A stretch of 64,000 nucleotides of DNA from Liriodendron chinense (taxonomy: Eukaryota; Streptophyta; Magnoliopsida; Magnoliales; Magnoliaceae). This document shows, piece after piece, positions 45,678-57,959 of this stretch. The translations under genes and the position numbers were made by a program. How positions within the stretch are numbered: the stretch's first letter is position 1; each line of letters opens with the position of its first letter. The DNA lies in assembly GCA_003013855.2 (NCBI GenBank), contig ML058433.1, positions 8,183,966 to 8,247,965 of the forward strand. The letters run 5' to 3'. Below the pieces are notes generated by a model that saw only the letters and a list, made by a program, of their open reading frames with translations, searched no databases and was not told where the DNA came from.

Positions 45678-46525
45678 GATGGTGTATCATTACCAACATA
45701 TTTCAAGCATCGGACTTCTCCAAGTTTAATGGTCGAGGGTCACCAGAAAAGCACTTAACCCATTTTATGACTATGATGGGCAACTTCGCCCCAATCCCTC
45801 AGTACTGCCTCAGACTGTTTAAATTGACGTTAACTGGGTAGGCATTCAGGTGGTATGCCAAATTACTAATATGATCGATGAAAATGTGGGACAATATACA
45901 AGAAGCATTTATCACCAAGTTCTTTTAATTAGAGAGAAGAGTGATGTTGACAGACCTAGCTTTCATCCAGTAGTAGGCAACAAGAGCTCGTGGATAAGTT
46001 TATGGAATGATGGCGATCGACTGTGGCCATGTGTGGGGAGTTGCCTAGCGAGGAACAATAGGTGCGAATGTACATGAGAGTTATGTACCCCTCTATTACT
46101 TATAGGCTAGTGAGAAGCAATTTGCGCACATTTCGAGATTTGGCTACGAAGGCTCATTTAGTAGAGGAAGCAGTGTCTAAAGCACCGTTCAGAAGTGATC
46201 GCACAAGGAGAGATCCAGGGTGCATGCTCATATCAAACTATGCTGATAAGAGAAAAGACTTCAGAGATAAGAACAGAAGTTTGCCAAATAAGAGAGGAGA
46301 AGAAGCCCATAGACCAAGAGTAGGAGAAAAGGTAAATCAACGACCTACTATCATAGAAGAGAAGGACAAAGCTAACGGTCCCTACTCATTTCAGATAGAG
46401 GACCTAATTCCCTTGATGGAAAGGCTTGTTGAATGAATTATGAAGTGGCCAGAACTCGTGCGCCCAAGCAAAGTGGGGTGTGTACGAGACCCTAGGTATT
46501 ATCAGTATCACTGGGTTATCAGCCA
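45678..46525 (+). pseudogene. gag: Old Gypsy gag fragment (central and C-terminal parts)
   Basis: This continues 31342-31650 after Copia F. A plus-strand frame reads ASDFSKFNGRGSPEKHLTHF, then APIPQYCLRLFKLTLTG and FRWYAKL, the Retrotrans_gag capsid pattern, with stops. The open piece 46062-46436 (TFRDLATKAHLVEEAVSKAP) is the later gag. The end reads VGCVRDPRYYQYHWVISH, resembling the 'DPxYCxYHRxxxHPxxxC' zinc-binding motif of many plant Gypsy gags. LTR G interrupts it there. Confidence 0.65.
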
Positions 46526-47825
46526 TGTTGAACTCTAAATTTTTCATATTCTAACCCCAATTCATCACTTATTATGGATGATTTCTCTAATTAAATATAT
46601 GTTTAATGCATACTTTTGTGATTGTAAGAATAAGAGAAAGACTTCACTAAGTTGATGATTAAAAGACCTTCTAGATTCACATTGAAGACATGAGAAGATG
46701 GGCCAAGAGATGGAGAGAAGATGTAAGGAGAAAAGAAAGGAAAAAGAAGAAAAAAAAAAACAAAGGACCAAACTATTCGATCGGTCGGCTGACCAGTCAT
46801 TCACAGGTTCGACCGGTCATGACCGGTCGGCCAAACAGTTTGGATGGGTAGAACCTTGCTGGACCAAGCACTAGACGGGTCCGACCGGTCAGCCATGCAC
46901 AAAAATTTCAAAAATCTGTTAAGTGGCCCACTGACTCTACTGCATAAATTCTTACACAATTCTGGAAGTTTCTATGGTGGTGGCGCACAATTGTTATAAA
47001 AGGACACCTCTAGGTCTATCTAAAATCATCTTAGAAGAGATCTACAGTCGCTGGAGGTAGAGATGATCGTCGTGAAGCATCTACAACTCTTCTAACATAG
47101 GGTTTTTCTAGTTTTCTATGCTTTTACTTAGTTTTTCTTTCAATTTTAGTTCAAATATGGCAATGCTCGGCTAGAACCTCTTAACTAGGGCTAAGAGGTG
47201 AATCTTGTAGTTAGTTTTGATGTTTAATTCGTTTATTTAAGTACTATTTACTTAATTTTGAATTTTCAAGTTCTAGTTTGAATAAAGTTTGGATTTTTTT
47301 GAAGCTTTGTGAGAGTTTATGTGCTTTGGACATGAGTTCCATGCAATTCTCTGAGATTATCATGAATGGTTTGATGATATTCGAATTGTAGTAACCTTGT
47401 AGCATTTCATGATCTCTTAGTAAGGTTGTTACTTCGAAGGCTACAATTTCAAGTTCTCTATGCTTCAGTAGAATTAGAAATCTGATTTCCAGATTTAAGT
47501 GAGACTATTTGTATGTTGAATGAAATATCTTCCAATTAGATGAGAGATGGGACTTTGATTTTAATTGTGTTTATGCTTGGATGAATGGATTGGAATTGGG
47601 CTACTACAAGTGGATCATTAGTGCTTTAGTTTCTCTTTACTTCTCAGATTTTTCCTATTTACCTTTCTATTTTAATCCTAGTTCTTAAGCTCTGAAATTC
47701 CAAATCTATTTAGATTGAAGTTATTAGAATAGTCTAAATTAATTTACCTTTTCCATGTGGATTGATCTCGATCTCATGATTAAGTTATCATTACATCGCA
47801 GCCTTGCACTTGAGGTGAGAGAACA
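46526..47825 (+). mobile_element. 5' LTR of element G
   Basis: This LTR of 1,300 bp runs from TGTTGAACTCTAAATTTTTC to GAGAGAACA. A GACCGGTC cluster (46778-46890) lies about 105 bp upstream of TATA box TTATAAAAGG (46995-47004). Confidence 0.9.
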
Positions 47826-47831
47826 AGTTTT

Positions 47832-47849
47832 TGGCGCCGTTGCCGGAGA
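47832..47849 (+). promoter_or_regulatory. Primer-binding site of element G
   Basis: TGGCGCCGTTGCCGGAGA is the Athila tRNA-Asp-type site, with one substitution, on the plus strand. Confidence 0.92.
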
Positions 47850-48104
47850 ATAGGTTAAACAGTTCTAATTGTTCTAGTAGCTATAGAGTAGTCTTAATTA
47901 GGTAGAATTTTCAATTTTTTTCTATAGTAAGGTTTTCTTATTTTCTAGAACTAACATTCTCTTGTTTGTTTTGTAGGAGCTTAATTAACCTAGTTCAAGC
48001 GCATTGGTTAATATCCTTCTAACTTAGAACTTTTTCTATTTCAGTTTTTCAGACTTTTAGTTTTAGGCTTTAGGTTTAGTTTTTAGTTTGTGTTTTTGTG
48101 ATTT

Positions 48105-48440
48105 ATGTCTTGTTGGGAACATGACCACACAAATTGTCTCCAAACCAAGTGTGGAATAGTTGAGCCACTCACAGTTGGCAAATAAGTTAGAAAATATCTG
48201 AAACTTTGTGAAAGTTTGGGAGACATGGCCAAAAATCAAACACGATTAAGGAATCCTCCCCCTCCTACTCCAACCACAAACGCTAATCGAGAAGAAGAAT
48301 TATGGGATTACTTACAACCGGCACGTGCTACTACACACTCATGTGTGGTTTTTAAAATCATTGGAGGAAACATTGATATTAAGCCGGGAGTCACTCAACT
48401 CTTACCCAAGTTTCATGGGCTCGACTCTAAGAGCTCAATT
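48105..48440 (+). pseudogene. gag: Athila-like gag N-terminus (element G)
   Basis: It starts MSCWEHDHTNCLQTKCG, matching the gag start of element C. One TAA stop lies after VGK (CAA expected, from HKQVRKYL in C). It continues VRKYLKLCESLGDMAKN and VTQLLPKFHGLDSKSS, where the gene breaks off at the junction with LTR H. Only the first 110 or so codons survive. Confidence 0.85.
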
Positions 48441-49876
48441 CACTTCTAGCCATTCTCAATGCATAATTCAACTAGGTCTTTTAACTACACAATTGAAATC
48501 GAAGTCTTATCTCTATCTAGCCGGAATACGGAGCGGTGAAATCATCATAACATATCCAAAACAAACTCTTGTTTATTGATATATTTTCCTCAATAAGACT
48601 TAGGCATTGAGCACACCTCAATTGTACAGGCCAATCCTTTATCCAACAAGTTAAGATCATAACCATGGTCTTCCTCAAATCCCACCACTAGACTTGATTA
48701 GAACCCTTGATTTGAACTTTAATCAAACATATATTAAATAAGCAAAGCATCCATCTCAGATTCATTCAAAAGATAAGAACTTTGGTTGAAACATGCAATT
48801 CCCACATTAAGAACCATGTTTAAGAGCATAGGGAATTCAAAGCAACTACAATGCCCAAAGTTCATGGTAGATCAATGAACTTTATAGATCTAAACAATAC
48901 AAAATAAGTAAGTTATCTAGATTTAGAACCTCTAAACATCCAATGAGCCCGAAGTCATCAATAAATCAAAGAAGAATTAAAACTAGACTTTTATTCAAAC
49001 TTAAATCGAACCATGTTCATCATTAAATTCAAAAGCGAAACCTACTTTAAATTAAAGCATTAAAAACGAACTACAAGCTTCACCTCTTAGCTCTAACTAA
49101 GAGGTTTTAGTTCATCTCTAACATCCTTGAACTAAAATCTCTGAAAAACATGAAAACCAACTAGAAAGATAGAAGAAAAATAAGAAAACTTGAAATAGAA
49201 TCCTTCTCTGAAACCTCCTAGTCTTCCCTCCTGTCCTAGATGATCTTAAAAGAGAAGAGAAGCTCCTATTTTATAGCAAAAATCCACCACCACCTCAATT
49301 TGTGTAAGAATTTACGCACTTATGTCGGTTGACGACCAGTCGTGGCTCAAAAGCCAATGATGAAAACTGGAAATCGGACTTCTGGTTCTTCTGGACGACC
49401 AGTCGTGGCGTATGGCCAACCAGTCGTTAATGCTTCAAAATATTCCAACGAGCAATGGTCAGATTTATTCAAAATTCGACCAGTCTTGAGCTCTAGATGA
49501 CCAGTCATGCGATCGATCATGTGTGCACTCTAGATGTCCAGCAAGAAAATCTCCTCTGCAAATTTCTAACCTATCTTGCCTTCCAATGATCGGTTGTGCG
49601 ACTGGTCGTGCAGTCTAGCCGACCGATCGTGAGTTGTGAATTGCAGATTTCTTCTTTTTCTTTTCTTCTTTTTCTTTTCTTCCCTTCCTTCTTTCTTTGC
49701 TTGCTTTCTCTTGATCTTCCAACATGTATAAAAGATATCCATTGAGCTCCATTCCTGCAAATCTCTCTTTTATACCTACAATCACAAAAACACATTAAAG
49801 TAGTCTTTAAAATACATTATTTAATGTAGTAGAAGCATGGAATTGGGGATAAATATTCACAATTCAAGACTTAACA
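48441..49876 (-). mobile_element. Truncated Athila-like LTR H
   Basis: The outer end at 49876 reads TGTTAAGTCTTGAATTGTGA on the minus strand. The LTR continues for about 1.4 kb and stops about 250 bp short of its inner end, at the junction with G. A TATA box (minus GCTATAAAATAGG) is near 49265-49277. Diverged GACCAGTCGTGGC-type palindromes lie at 49330-49640. It is related to LTR I. Confidence 0.85.
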
Positions 49877-50054
49877 CTCGTACAGTCACTCCCGATGAAA
49901 TAAGATAAATGATAGCTGAAACTGTTCGCTTTAAGGGAGAAAGAAATCATAAGGACAAGTTTCGATATCAGACTCCTTACTCTAGAGAAGTTGAAGACAT
50001 ACCGTTTCCAATCAACTTTAAATGTCTGAAATTTCAAAAGTTTGATGGCGAAGG
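49877..50054 (+). pseudogene. gag: Old Gypsy gag scrap between LTRs H and I
   Basis: The plus strand reads TRTVTPDEIR, a stop, then MIAETVRFKGERNHKDKFRY, REVEDIPFPINFKCLKFQKF and DGEG. The same segment type occurs at 31570-31650, so both belong to one gag family. It is 178 bp long, bounded by LTR ends on both sides, and is the preserved target of insertions H and I. Confidence 0.65.
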
Positions 50055-51759
50055 TGTTCACAAGCCTTAACTATAAGGCCGTGATGTAGTAATTTTCGGG
50101 AGAGACTGAGATCGTCCTCAGGGATTTATGTAGGGATTCACATGATATTCTCAAAATAACTTAGAATTGGGATTGAATTAATAACTAAATTTGAAAGTGA
50201 GTTGAATTGAGTGAATTATGATTAAAACAGTAAATAAAAGTGAATTCAATAAGGTGAAAGGTACTAGAGCGCTAAGGATCCACTTATAGCCACCTTCAAT
50301 GCATTGATTCATTAGATTTCTAATACACAACTGGAATTAGAGTTTCATCTTATCTAGCCGGAATATAGAGCAGTTAAATCATAATAATCTAATATAGATA
50401 GACCTTCATCGATATAGTTCACACTTGAAGCTTAGGTATTGGGTGCAGGGAATCCATTCCCTTGGACTATATAGCCAAATCCCCTAACAAAACATGTAAA
50501 ATCACAACTATAGTCTTCTCTAATCTTATCACTAGATTAAAGTAGAACCATAACTAATATCAATCAATAGTGCCATCCATATCAGATTTAGACAAAAGAT
50601 AAGAACTTAGCTTTGAAATAGTTGAACTTGAATCAAACTAATATCAATCAATAGTTCCATCCAACTCAAATTTAGACGAAAGATAAGAACTTAGCTTTGA
50701 AATAGTTCCCACATTAAGAACCATGTTCTAGATCTCAGGAATTTAAAGTAACCAACATGCCCGGAGTCTATGGTAGATCAATGAATTATACAGTTCTAAA
50801 TAATGCAAAATAGTTAAGTAAAATAGATTTAAAACTTCTAAGCATCACAGGAGCCCTTAATCATCAATATATCAAAGAAGAACTAGAACTAGAACTTCAT
50901 TCAAACTAAAATCAAATCAAATTCTTCATTAAAGCATAAAATAAAACCTAGATTGAATCAACACATCAAAATCGAACTACAAGCTTCACCTCTTAGCCCT
51001 AGCTAAGAGGTTTTAGTTCATCTCTAGCATCCTTAAGCTAAAATCTAAAAAAAAAAAAAAGATATAAAAAGATAACTAGAACTAAAACTAAAAGAAAATT
51101 AGAAAACTTGAAATAGAACTCCTCCTCTAAAGCTCCTAGGCAATCCTCCACATCCATGATGCCTTTAGAAGAGAAGAGAGGTCCCCTTATACAGAAAATT
51201 CTGCCACTGCCTCAAGTTGCAAAAGGATTTACGCACTTGCACCATCAGCTTCGATGGATGCTTCGATGGATCAAACAATGCTTCAATGGATCAAAATGTG
51301 GTTCGATGGATTGACGATTAGTCCAGTGAGTTGCAATCTTTTATAGCTTCTGAAATGTGATTTTACAATGGATCGAAGATCTTTCTATGAGGGATTGAAA
51401 CTCCTTACGATAGATCGAAATCAGTCTAAAGAGTTGTTCAAAATTTCAGTTTTTCCGGTATGTTTGATAGGTCTTTCGATGGATCAAAGACTAATCGAAC
51501 TACCAATCGAAGCTATCTATTTCTGCAATTGTTGATTTTGAACTTTAAAATTCCTTCCACTTAGATTCTTTCTTTCTTCTTTTCTTGTATCCAAGTTGAT
51601 TTCCCATCTTAAGTAAATGTCCTCTTTTAAGCTCCTTTCATTTAAATCTCTCTTGTTCCTATAATCACAAAAACACATTAAAGTTAGTCTTCAAACATAC
51701 TGTTTTATGTAATATGAGCATGGAATTGGAGATAAATATACACAATTCAAGGCTCAACA
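50055..51759 (-). mobile_element. 3' LTR of element I
   Basis: This LTR of 1,705 bp runs on the minus strand from TGTTGAGCCTTGAATTGTGT to GTGAACA. Instead of GACCGGTC it carries repeats around TTCGATGGATC and ATCGAAG (51245-51500), again upstream of the probable TATA region near 51187. A 60-bp segment (ATCAAACTAATATCAATCAA and TTAGACAAAAGATAAGAACT) is duplicated near 50600-50690. Confidence 0.9.
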
Positions 51760-51771
51760 TACACCCCAACC

Positions 51772-53050
51772 TACATTTTGCTAGTCCCAAGCAAAACATG
51801 CGAAGAATCATTCATCTCTCAAATTCCAAACCTTTCTAAGAAGATAAACTTTTATGCAACCCAAGTCATGTAAAAGTGAAATTCAGAGATATTTAGTAGT
51901 AAGATATTGAAATACCTATCTTCTAATGATTTAGTGAGTGTTCAGACTGAGTTCCAACTAATTGATTAATAAATAGAGTAATTCAAACAACCATGGTCTA
52001 GGTTTCTTAGTGCATTCATAACTGATCATTTTTTCCACGATTACCCTTCATTCCATGAGTTAATTGAATTACAAGTTTAAAGATAGATCAACACAAGTCT
52101 ATGACAAGAGTTTGCCTTACAATTCTATCAGCGACTTTCACACTAATCTCATTACCTTTTTTATGGTCATGGGTAGCCATTTTCGATATTTCTCTCTTTT
52201 TTTTCAAGATTTTACAATTCCGCTTTCTTTTTTTCTTTTTAAAAATCAATAGACAAAGATTCTAAAAGGGTCACTTCGTACTAAAGCACTAAGCACGTAA
52301 TGATAATGACATAGGATAGCGATATAGGATCGAAATCCTTTCCCTAGATTACTTCAACTTCTCATATTTCCTCATGAATATGATGGACAAAACTCCCCGG
52401 CTTGGTTCCTAATACTTTCAAACTATAATCCAATCAAAACCTTCATAACATCTAGCCTAATCTTTACAAATGAGAGTTAATTGTAATCCAATCTAAACCT
52501 TTATAACATCCAGCCTAATCCTTATGAATGAGAGTTAATTATGTAATATGTACTAGAATTCAATGATATTTAAACTTTCTATCAGTCAAATAATGGAATG
52601 ACCTCATTCGAAATGACTAAATCAATCAGATTGTAAGCTTTCAAAATCAAATTACTTCATATCTCATTATCTCATATTCATATAAGCTTGAATTTATGAA
52701 AATTTTACTTTGTAAGACAGTTTCAAAATCAGAAAATTGAAGAATTTTCAATTTTTTAGCTCAAAACTAAACAAATTAACTAGAATTCCTTTGGAATCTC
52801 ACCCCCAACCTAAAATCCTATATTGTCCTCAATGTAAAAGATATGCAATGAAATACAAAAGAAGACAACGAAAATAAAGGAGAGTGGGTAAGAAAGAGAG
52901 TACATGAACAATGATGGCGGAAAAATTCTTATGCAAAAGAGAGATCTTCTAATCTTCTAAATCCTAAAACTACTAAGCAAAGAAAATTTACTCTAATCCA
53001 ATCTTATGAAAGCAATAAAAAGCTAAACCAACCTCCCTCAAACTAGAAGG
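51772..53050 (-). other. Non-coding 3' region of element I
   Basis: About 1.3 kb lies between integrase and the polypurine tract with no supported ORF and no env-like frame. It is AT-rich. Two near-identical 60-bp segments occur at about 52420-52530 (CCAATC(A)AAACCTT...GAGAGTTAATT). Parts match the 3' region of element E. Confidence 0.65.
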
Positions 53051-53611
53051 TCAATCCTGGTAAATAAGATCTCTCAGAGACATGGACGTATCTTTTAAAG
53101 AAAAAATTTCGATAAATGGCTTTAATCGCTGACCGCTCACTTTAAAAATGTTGCAATTCCTTGGATTCAATATCTCGATGGTCCCATATGGATAGACAAT
53201 TTTCACAATAAAGGACCGGTCCATCAAAACCTCAACTTTTTCGGAAACAAATGTAATCAAGAATTGTACAAATGGACTTTTTGTTTATCGTGAAAAATTT
53301 ACAAAATATTTTTTTTTTATGGAACACCTTCATCTTGTCCTCGTAAATCCTCGAATTCTCATAAGCATTGTTCCGAATTTCTGTGAGTTCATTCAATTGG
53401 AATTTGCGTAGCGTGCTTGCTTTATCATATCAAAATTCATTCTCTTAATCGTCTAGTAAGGCTTATGCTCAAACTCTACAGGCAAGTGACAAGCCTTCCC
53501 ATAGACAAGTTTATAGGGTGACTTACAGCGGGAGTCTTAAAAGTTGTACGGTAACCCCAGAGTGCATCGGTTAATCTCAGCGACCAATCCTTACGATCTG
53601 AATTTACTCTT
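53051..53611 (-). pseudogene. pol: Athila-like integrase, C-terminal part (element I)
   Basis: The minus strand reads LVYGKACHLPVEFEHKPY, then TIKRMNFDMIKQARYANSN, and ends IEILNPRNCNIFKVSGQRLK PFIE (53051-53260). This is the integrase C-terminal domain of Athila pol, which holds DNA during strand transfer. Stops interrupt it at several sites. The gene continues at 62259 beyond Copia J. Confidence 0.85.
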
Positions 53612-53989
53612 TGTTAGTGCATTGATTTGTGCATTGTATTGTCAATTGCGTGAACGTATGAGTCAGTCAAGTCTTGTGAGCCCCGACGAAGATGAAGTCT
53701 CAAGACTTGAAGACCAAAGCAGCTTTCCGCACTCAAGTTCAAGCCAGATCATGCTCGGAAGGTAAGTTGCATATAGACAGCCTATAGGATCCCAAAACAT
53801 CCAAGTCCATGGCATTCGAATCGTATTTTAGTGTTTGTCAGTTGATCCACGGACTTAAGGTCAAAATGATCAGTCTTGGACCTCCATTTTGTAGGTGCCA
53901 ATCAGTTGAAAAAGATAGGAAAATCATCTCTATGTGCACCAATAAAGACAAGGGAGTTCACCCCATTTCAGGCCATGAAATTAAGCCTG

Positions 53990-54360
53990 ACGACTGGTCA
54001 GGCGACCGGTCGGCTGTAGGATTCAGACAGAAAGCTTTTAAAAGGAAAATAATCTTATTTCTGTCTGGCTGAGAACCGGTATGAGGACCTGTCGCTGGTC
54101 TCCTAGGACCGGTCGCACGACCAGTCGTATTTGGACGAAAACTGTCCAGCAACCAATTGAAAAAATAGTTTAAAGGGAGACCGGTCGTACGACCGGTCGC
54201 TGACCTCCCTAGACCGGTCGCATGACCGGTCGCAAATAGACCAAAATCGTCCAGAGACCTCAGGGGTTCATTTCATAGAGGAGACTGGTCTTAAGACCGG
54301 TCGGAGGCTCCACTAAGACCGGTCTTTGGCCTTTTTAGACAGGTCACACGTGACTGTTTT
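53990..54360. repeat. GACCGGTC palindrome array in LTR J
   Basis: At least a dozen copies occur, many in pairs of the form GACCGGTCGTACGACCGGTC, in which two octamers flank a smaller inverted repeat. The last copy is about 30 bp from the TATA box. The array in the 3' LTR (60778-61095) has lost several copies, so copy number changes within one element. Confidence 0.92.
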
Positions 54361-55401
54361 CTATATGTTGGAGCCCGATTCTTGGAGCCTATAAAGGCAT
54401 ATTTCGAGGGCTTTGAGGGTATCACTTGCACACCCATTTAGAGCATTAAGAGAGGCTATTAAAACCTTCATCTACTCTCTTTTGCTCATCCTTATCTTGA
54501 GTTGATCCTTCAAACCTAGCCAATTTATGGCACTACATTGAGTATTCAAAGCTTGGTTTGAACAATGAACTCAAGCATGGCTTTCATGGCTGTCCCTATC
54601 ATTGAATCTTCATCTTGAAGTCATTTATAGCCATTGAATGATCCGATTGATGGTTCCGTCATTAACCATTGCATTGTAATAGGCATATGGAACATCAATA
54701 CCTTCTCCCACCTACCCGGCACTAGTTTAGGAACATCATATGCATTGGTAGCTGATCGTGGGAGCTTGGAGAGGAGTTAAAGCCTTCATGAAAGCTGAAG
54801 CTACTCATCAACGGAGAGTCTATTGTTTGATTCCCCCTTCTTGTTGAGATTGGGGTCTAGAGATTGTGACCCAATCTCAGAGTTGTCCTTGAGTAGGACG
54901 TGTAAGTCCTTGCGTAGGCCTCCGACACTGGAGAATACGTGCGTAGGAGTTGAGAAGTCCTGGTGTAGGCATTTACCTTGTGTAGGTTGTAAAGGTTGAG
55001 ATGTGAACCTCATTTAAAACCTCCGATAGTGAATGTCGGTGTATTCAAAGGAGTTGGGTACTTGAACCGGGAGTGGAGTAGACTTATCGTCGAATCACTA
55101 TACATTGTGTGCAATGTGGTGAATGCATTTTGTCTATTATTGTTCCTTGTTGATCAATCTTATAAGTCCTTAACTGTATGCCCATCTTGTGTTTGACAAA
55201 ATGCTCATATGCCATCTTTGATAGATTAGTTCAAGTCTGCATATCAACTGTTTGATCAAATGCTTCACTTAGCATAGTTGATCATTTAGAAATATCTTAT
55301 TTGATCTATTTACTTGCATTCACATACATTATATTGGTAAATTGATTTGTGAATGCTCTTGAGGTTTCAAGTGATAAGGAATTTGTAAAAAGTCCTATTC
55401 A

Positions 55402-55425
55402 CCCCCCCCCCCCCCCCCCCCCCCC
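55402..55425. repeat. Run of 24 C in LTR J
   Basis: This perfect C homopolymer is followed by AGGAC. The 3' LTR reads ACCCCCCCTCTAGGAC at the same place, so the run has expanded in the 5' LTR or been misassembled. It has the same length as the run at 13047-13070. Confidence 0.95.
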
Positions 55426-55550
55426 AGGACATAAGCATACCTTCAAGCTTATCTCACTACGGTAAAACCGCAATTTTAGTTGGTATCAGAGCGATTTCCT
55501 CTATAAGGGCTTAACCACCTAGAGGTTGATCCTAGAGTAAGCTTGAAAAT

Positions 55551-57535
55551 ATGTCTATGGAAGACTCCACTTCTATCACCAAACCACCATTCTTCAATGG
55601 ATCCAACTATCCATATTGGAAAGCTCGAATGCGCATCTTTTTAGAATCCATCGATTTGGATGTATGGCACATGGTTGAATTTAGTTATAAAGTCCCAATG
55701 GATACCATATGAAAGGAAGGTGAACCGGTTGTCTTAGACCAAGAGAGAAGGCCATGTGGACTGATTTTGATAAAGCTCAACGTGTTCTTAATGCTAAAGG
55801 CTTAAATGCCATTTTCTGTTCAGTCTCTAGAAATGAATTTGCTCGCATCCAAAATTGTCAAACTAGTAAGGAAGCATGGAACCTTCTAGAAGTAACTCAT
55901 GAAAGGACAAGCATAGTCAAAAGATCTAAACTCTAACTCCTTACAACACAATTTGAGAATATCAAAATGGAGGAGAATGAAACCTTCATGGAATTTTTCA
56001 CACATCTAAATAGCATCACCAATGACATGTGTGGACTAGGAGAGAAGGTTCCGGATAGCAAAATTTGTAGACAAATCTTAAGATCTCTACCGGAACGCTT
56101 CTCATCTAAAGTCGTTGCTCTAGAAGAGTGTAGGAACCTAGACACTATGAAAGTTGAAGAACTTCTAGGATCCCTTCAAACCCATGAGCTTCATTTCAGA
56201 CCTTCCACAAAATCCAAATATTCAGTCTTCAAATCCTCTCACAAAGCACATACATCTAAAGAAAATGATGATGAGGAAATGGACTTAGAAGAAATGGCTT
56301 TTATGGCTAAAAGATTCCAAAAATTCTTCAAAAACAAGAGCCACCATAAGGAAGGAAGGCATTTTAATCATAAGAACTGTACAGGTACATCCTTCAGAAG
56401 ATCAAAAGAGCCAAAATGCTATAATTGTGTGAAGTATGGTCACATTGCTCCCAATTGCTCAGAAAATGATGAAAAGAACCATAAAGGGAGAAAGGCCATG
56501 GTTGCCACTTGGGATGACACTAGCTCGGAATCCGATACCTATGATTCCTATAATGATGGTGGACAAAGATCGGTGAAAGCTCTTATGATCTCCACCACCA
56601 CAATCCTCCCTGAAAATGAGAAAGAGGGAGATAATGTTAACCATACCTCCTCAAGTGATGATGAGAGTGAGGATGATGAACTTCAAGAAGTCTATAACTA
56701 ACTGTATATCGAAAATATGAACACCATAAAAAAGTTGGGACAAATGAAGGCTGAAAATGATAAACTGACCAAAAATCTTGATGGTCTGAAAATTGAGAAT
56801 CATAAGTTGGGTCAAGATCTAGAAGAGCTGAAAAAGAAGAACGAAGCTCTTGAACTTGAAAAAGAAAAATTCATAAATGGTGAGACCCGTGATAAACATG
56901 TGAGTCTTGAAAAAGATCTCAAAGAGGCAAAAGCTGAAATTGATCGTCTTAAATGTCAAGTTGTTAACTCTAGAAGACGTTTCGCCCAAGGAGAAGAAAA
57001 TCTTGAAAAGCTCTTGGGCATGGGGAGATCACCTATGGACAGAAGAGGAATTGGTTTTAACAGTCATATCTCTAAGACTGCTTTTGTCCCTCCTATGGTG
57101 AGAAAGAATTATGGTGCGTCAGGAAGTAAAACCAAAGCATCCCCTATTTGTCATGCTTGTGGTGATGTGGGTCACTTGAAACTTGAATGTCTGGCCTTTA
57201 GACGCCCACAGCTCTCTCCCTCCCAGCGCAAGATAGGTAAATCTTTTTCAAAAGGGAGAAAAGCGCACCGCACTTGGAGTCCCCCTAAGAATCAAAAGAA
57301 TATGGGGAGAAATTTTTCGACTCCACCAAGGAACGATGCTCAAATGAAAGTTTTGCTCAAACAAGTAGCCCTAATCATTGATAAGACAAACAAAATGATA
57401 AATAAAATGAGGATGGGCTATGAGCAATCATATGAAATGAACAGCTCTCCCGGAAAGAGGAGAACTCTTAATAGATCCTCATATGACCCCGACACAATGA
57501 AAGTTGTTGCCAAATGGGTCATGAAGGAAAAGTGA
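55551..57535 (+). pseudogene. gag: Copia gag (element J), one frameshift and three stops
   Basis: This is a large gag of about 660 codons starting MSMEDSTSITKPPFFNGSNY. The UBN2-type region continues as KAQRVLNAKGLNAIFCSVSR and TFMEFFTHLNSITNDMCGLG. A first zinc knuckle is CYNCVKYGHIAPNC. A coiled coil lies around 56717-57000 (ENDKLTKNLDGLKIENHKLG). A second knuckle, CHACGDVGHLKLEC, is followed by a basic tail. Stops are TGA at 55710-55712, TAA at 55934-55936 and TAA at 56699-56701, each one C-to-T step from a sense codon. A frameshift lies between 55712 and 55754. Two zinc knuckles and a coiled coil make it longer than the gag of K and F. Confidence 0.88.
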
Positions 57536-57955
57536 TCTTACAATCTTATGCCAGCCCCATGAATTTGATCAATCTGTAATATCTTGGAATTTCATTGGTG
57601 GCTGTGCATTGGGGATTGGCTAACAAATTATCTGTTTTGCAGGTTATTAACCTTTAGATAAACGTGGTTTAAAATTTTATATTAAAATCTGAGGTTCTTA
57701 GCCTCATCATTTATGAGCCTAATAGGTATATCTAGATTTCAGATCCTTCATCTCAGTTTGTCTTAAAATTAGTTCTGTTTTGGCATCATAATTTCGTAAA
57801 TCATATGGCCAATCCTTCTTTTGATATGTACTGATGATGTACCATTGGTCATCCTAAATAGCATAATTTTGTCACAATCAAACCAGGTTTAAAGAATCGA
57901 AAGAAAGTCCAGTTGTGCAGATTGTCAAAAAGTGCACAGAATATGCTAATTAGGG
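57536..57955 (+). other. Spacer after gag in Copia J
   Basis: These 420 bp hold no recognisable coding frame. The start of protease would be expected here in a complete Copia element. Confidence 0.6.
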
Positions 57956-57959
57956 CCTA

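Larger units (their letters stand above)
46526..48440 (+). mobile_element. Athila-like element G, 5' end only
   Basis: The 5' LTR (46526-47825), primer-binding site, leader and first part of gag are present in plus orientation. At about 48440 the sequence passes directly into a minus-strand LTR, so the rest of G is gone. The candidate target duplication AGCCA at 46521-46525 cannot be paired. Confidence 0.88.
53612..55478 (+). mobile_element. 5' LTR of Copia J
   Basis: This LTR of 1,867 bp begins TGTTAGTGCATTGATTTGTG and ends CCGCAATTTTA (CA expected). A dense GACCGGTC array (53990-54360) lies just upstream of TATA box TATAAAGG (54390-54397). A run of 24 C is at 55402-55425; the 3' LTR has only seven C, then TCT, at that place. 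Confidence 0.92.

Noticed and set aside
45850..46077. 75-codon ORF as an independent gene
   Set aside because: It overlaps the decayed Gypsy gag in a different frame from the capsid motifs.
53990..54360. Possible CRISPR array or satellite from the regular GACCGGTC repeats
   Set aside because: Spacing is irregular, repeats are only eight bases, and they sit in an LTR promoter of a plant element.
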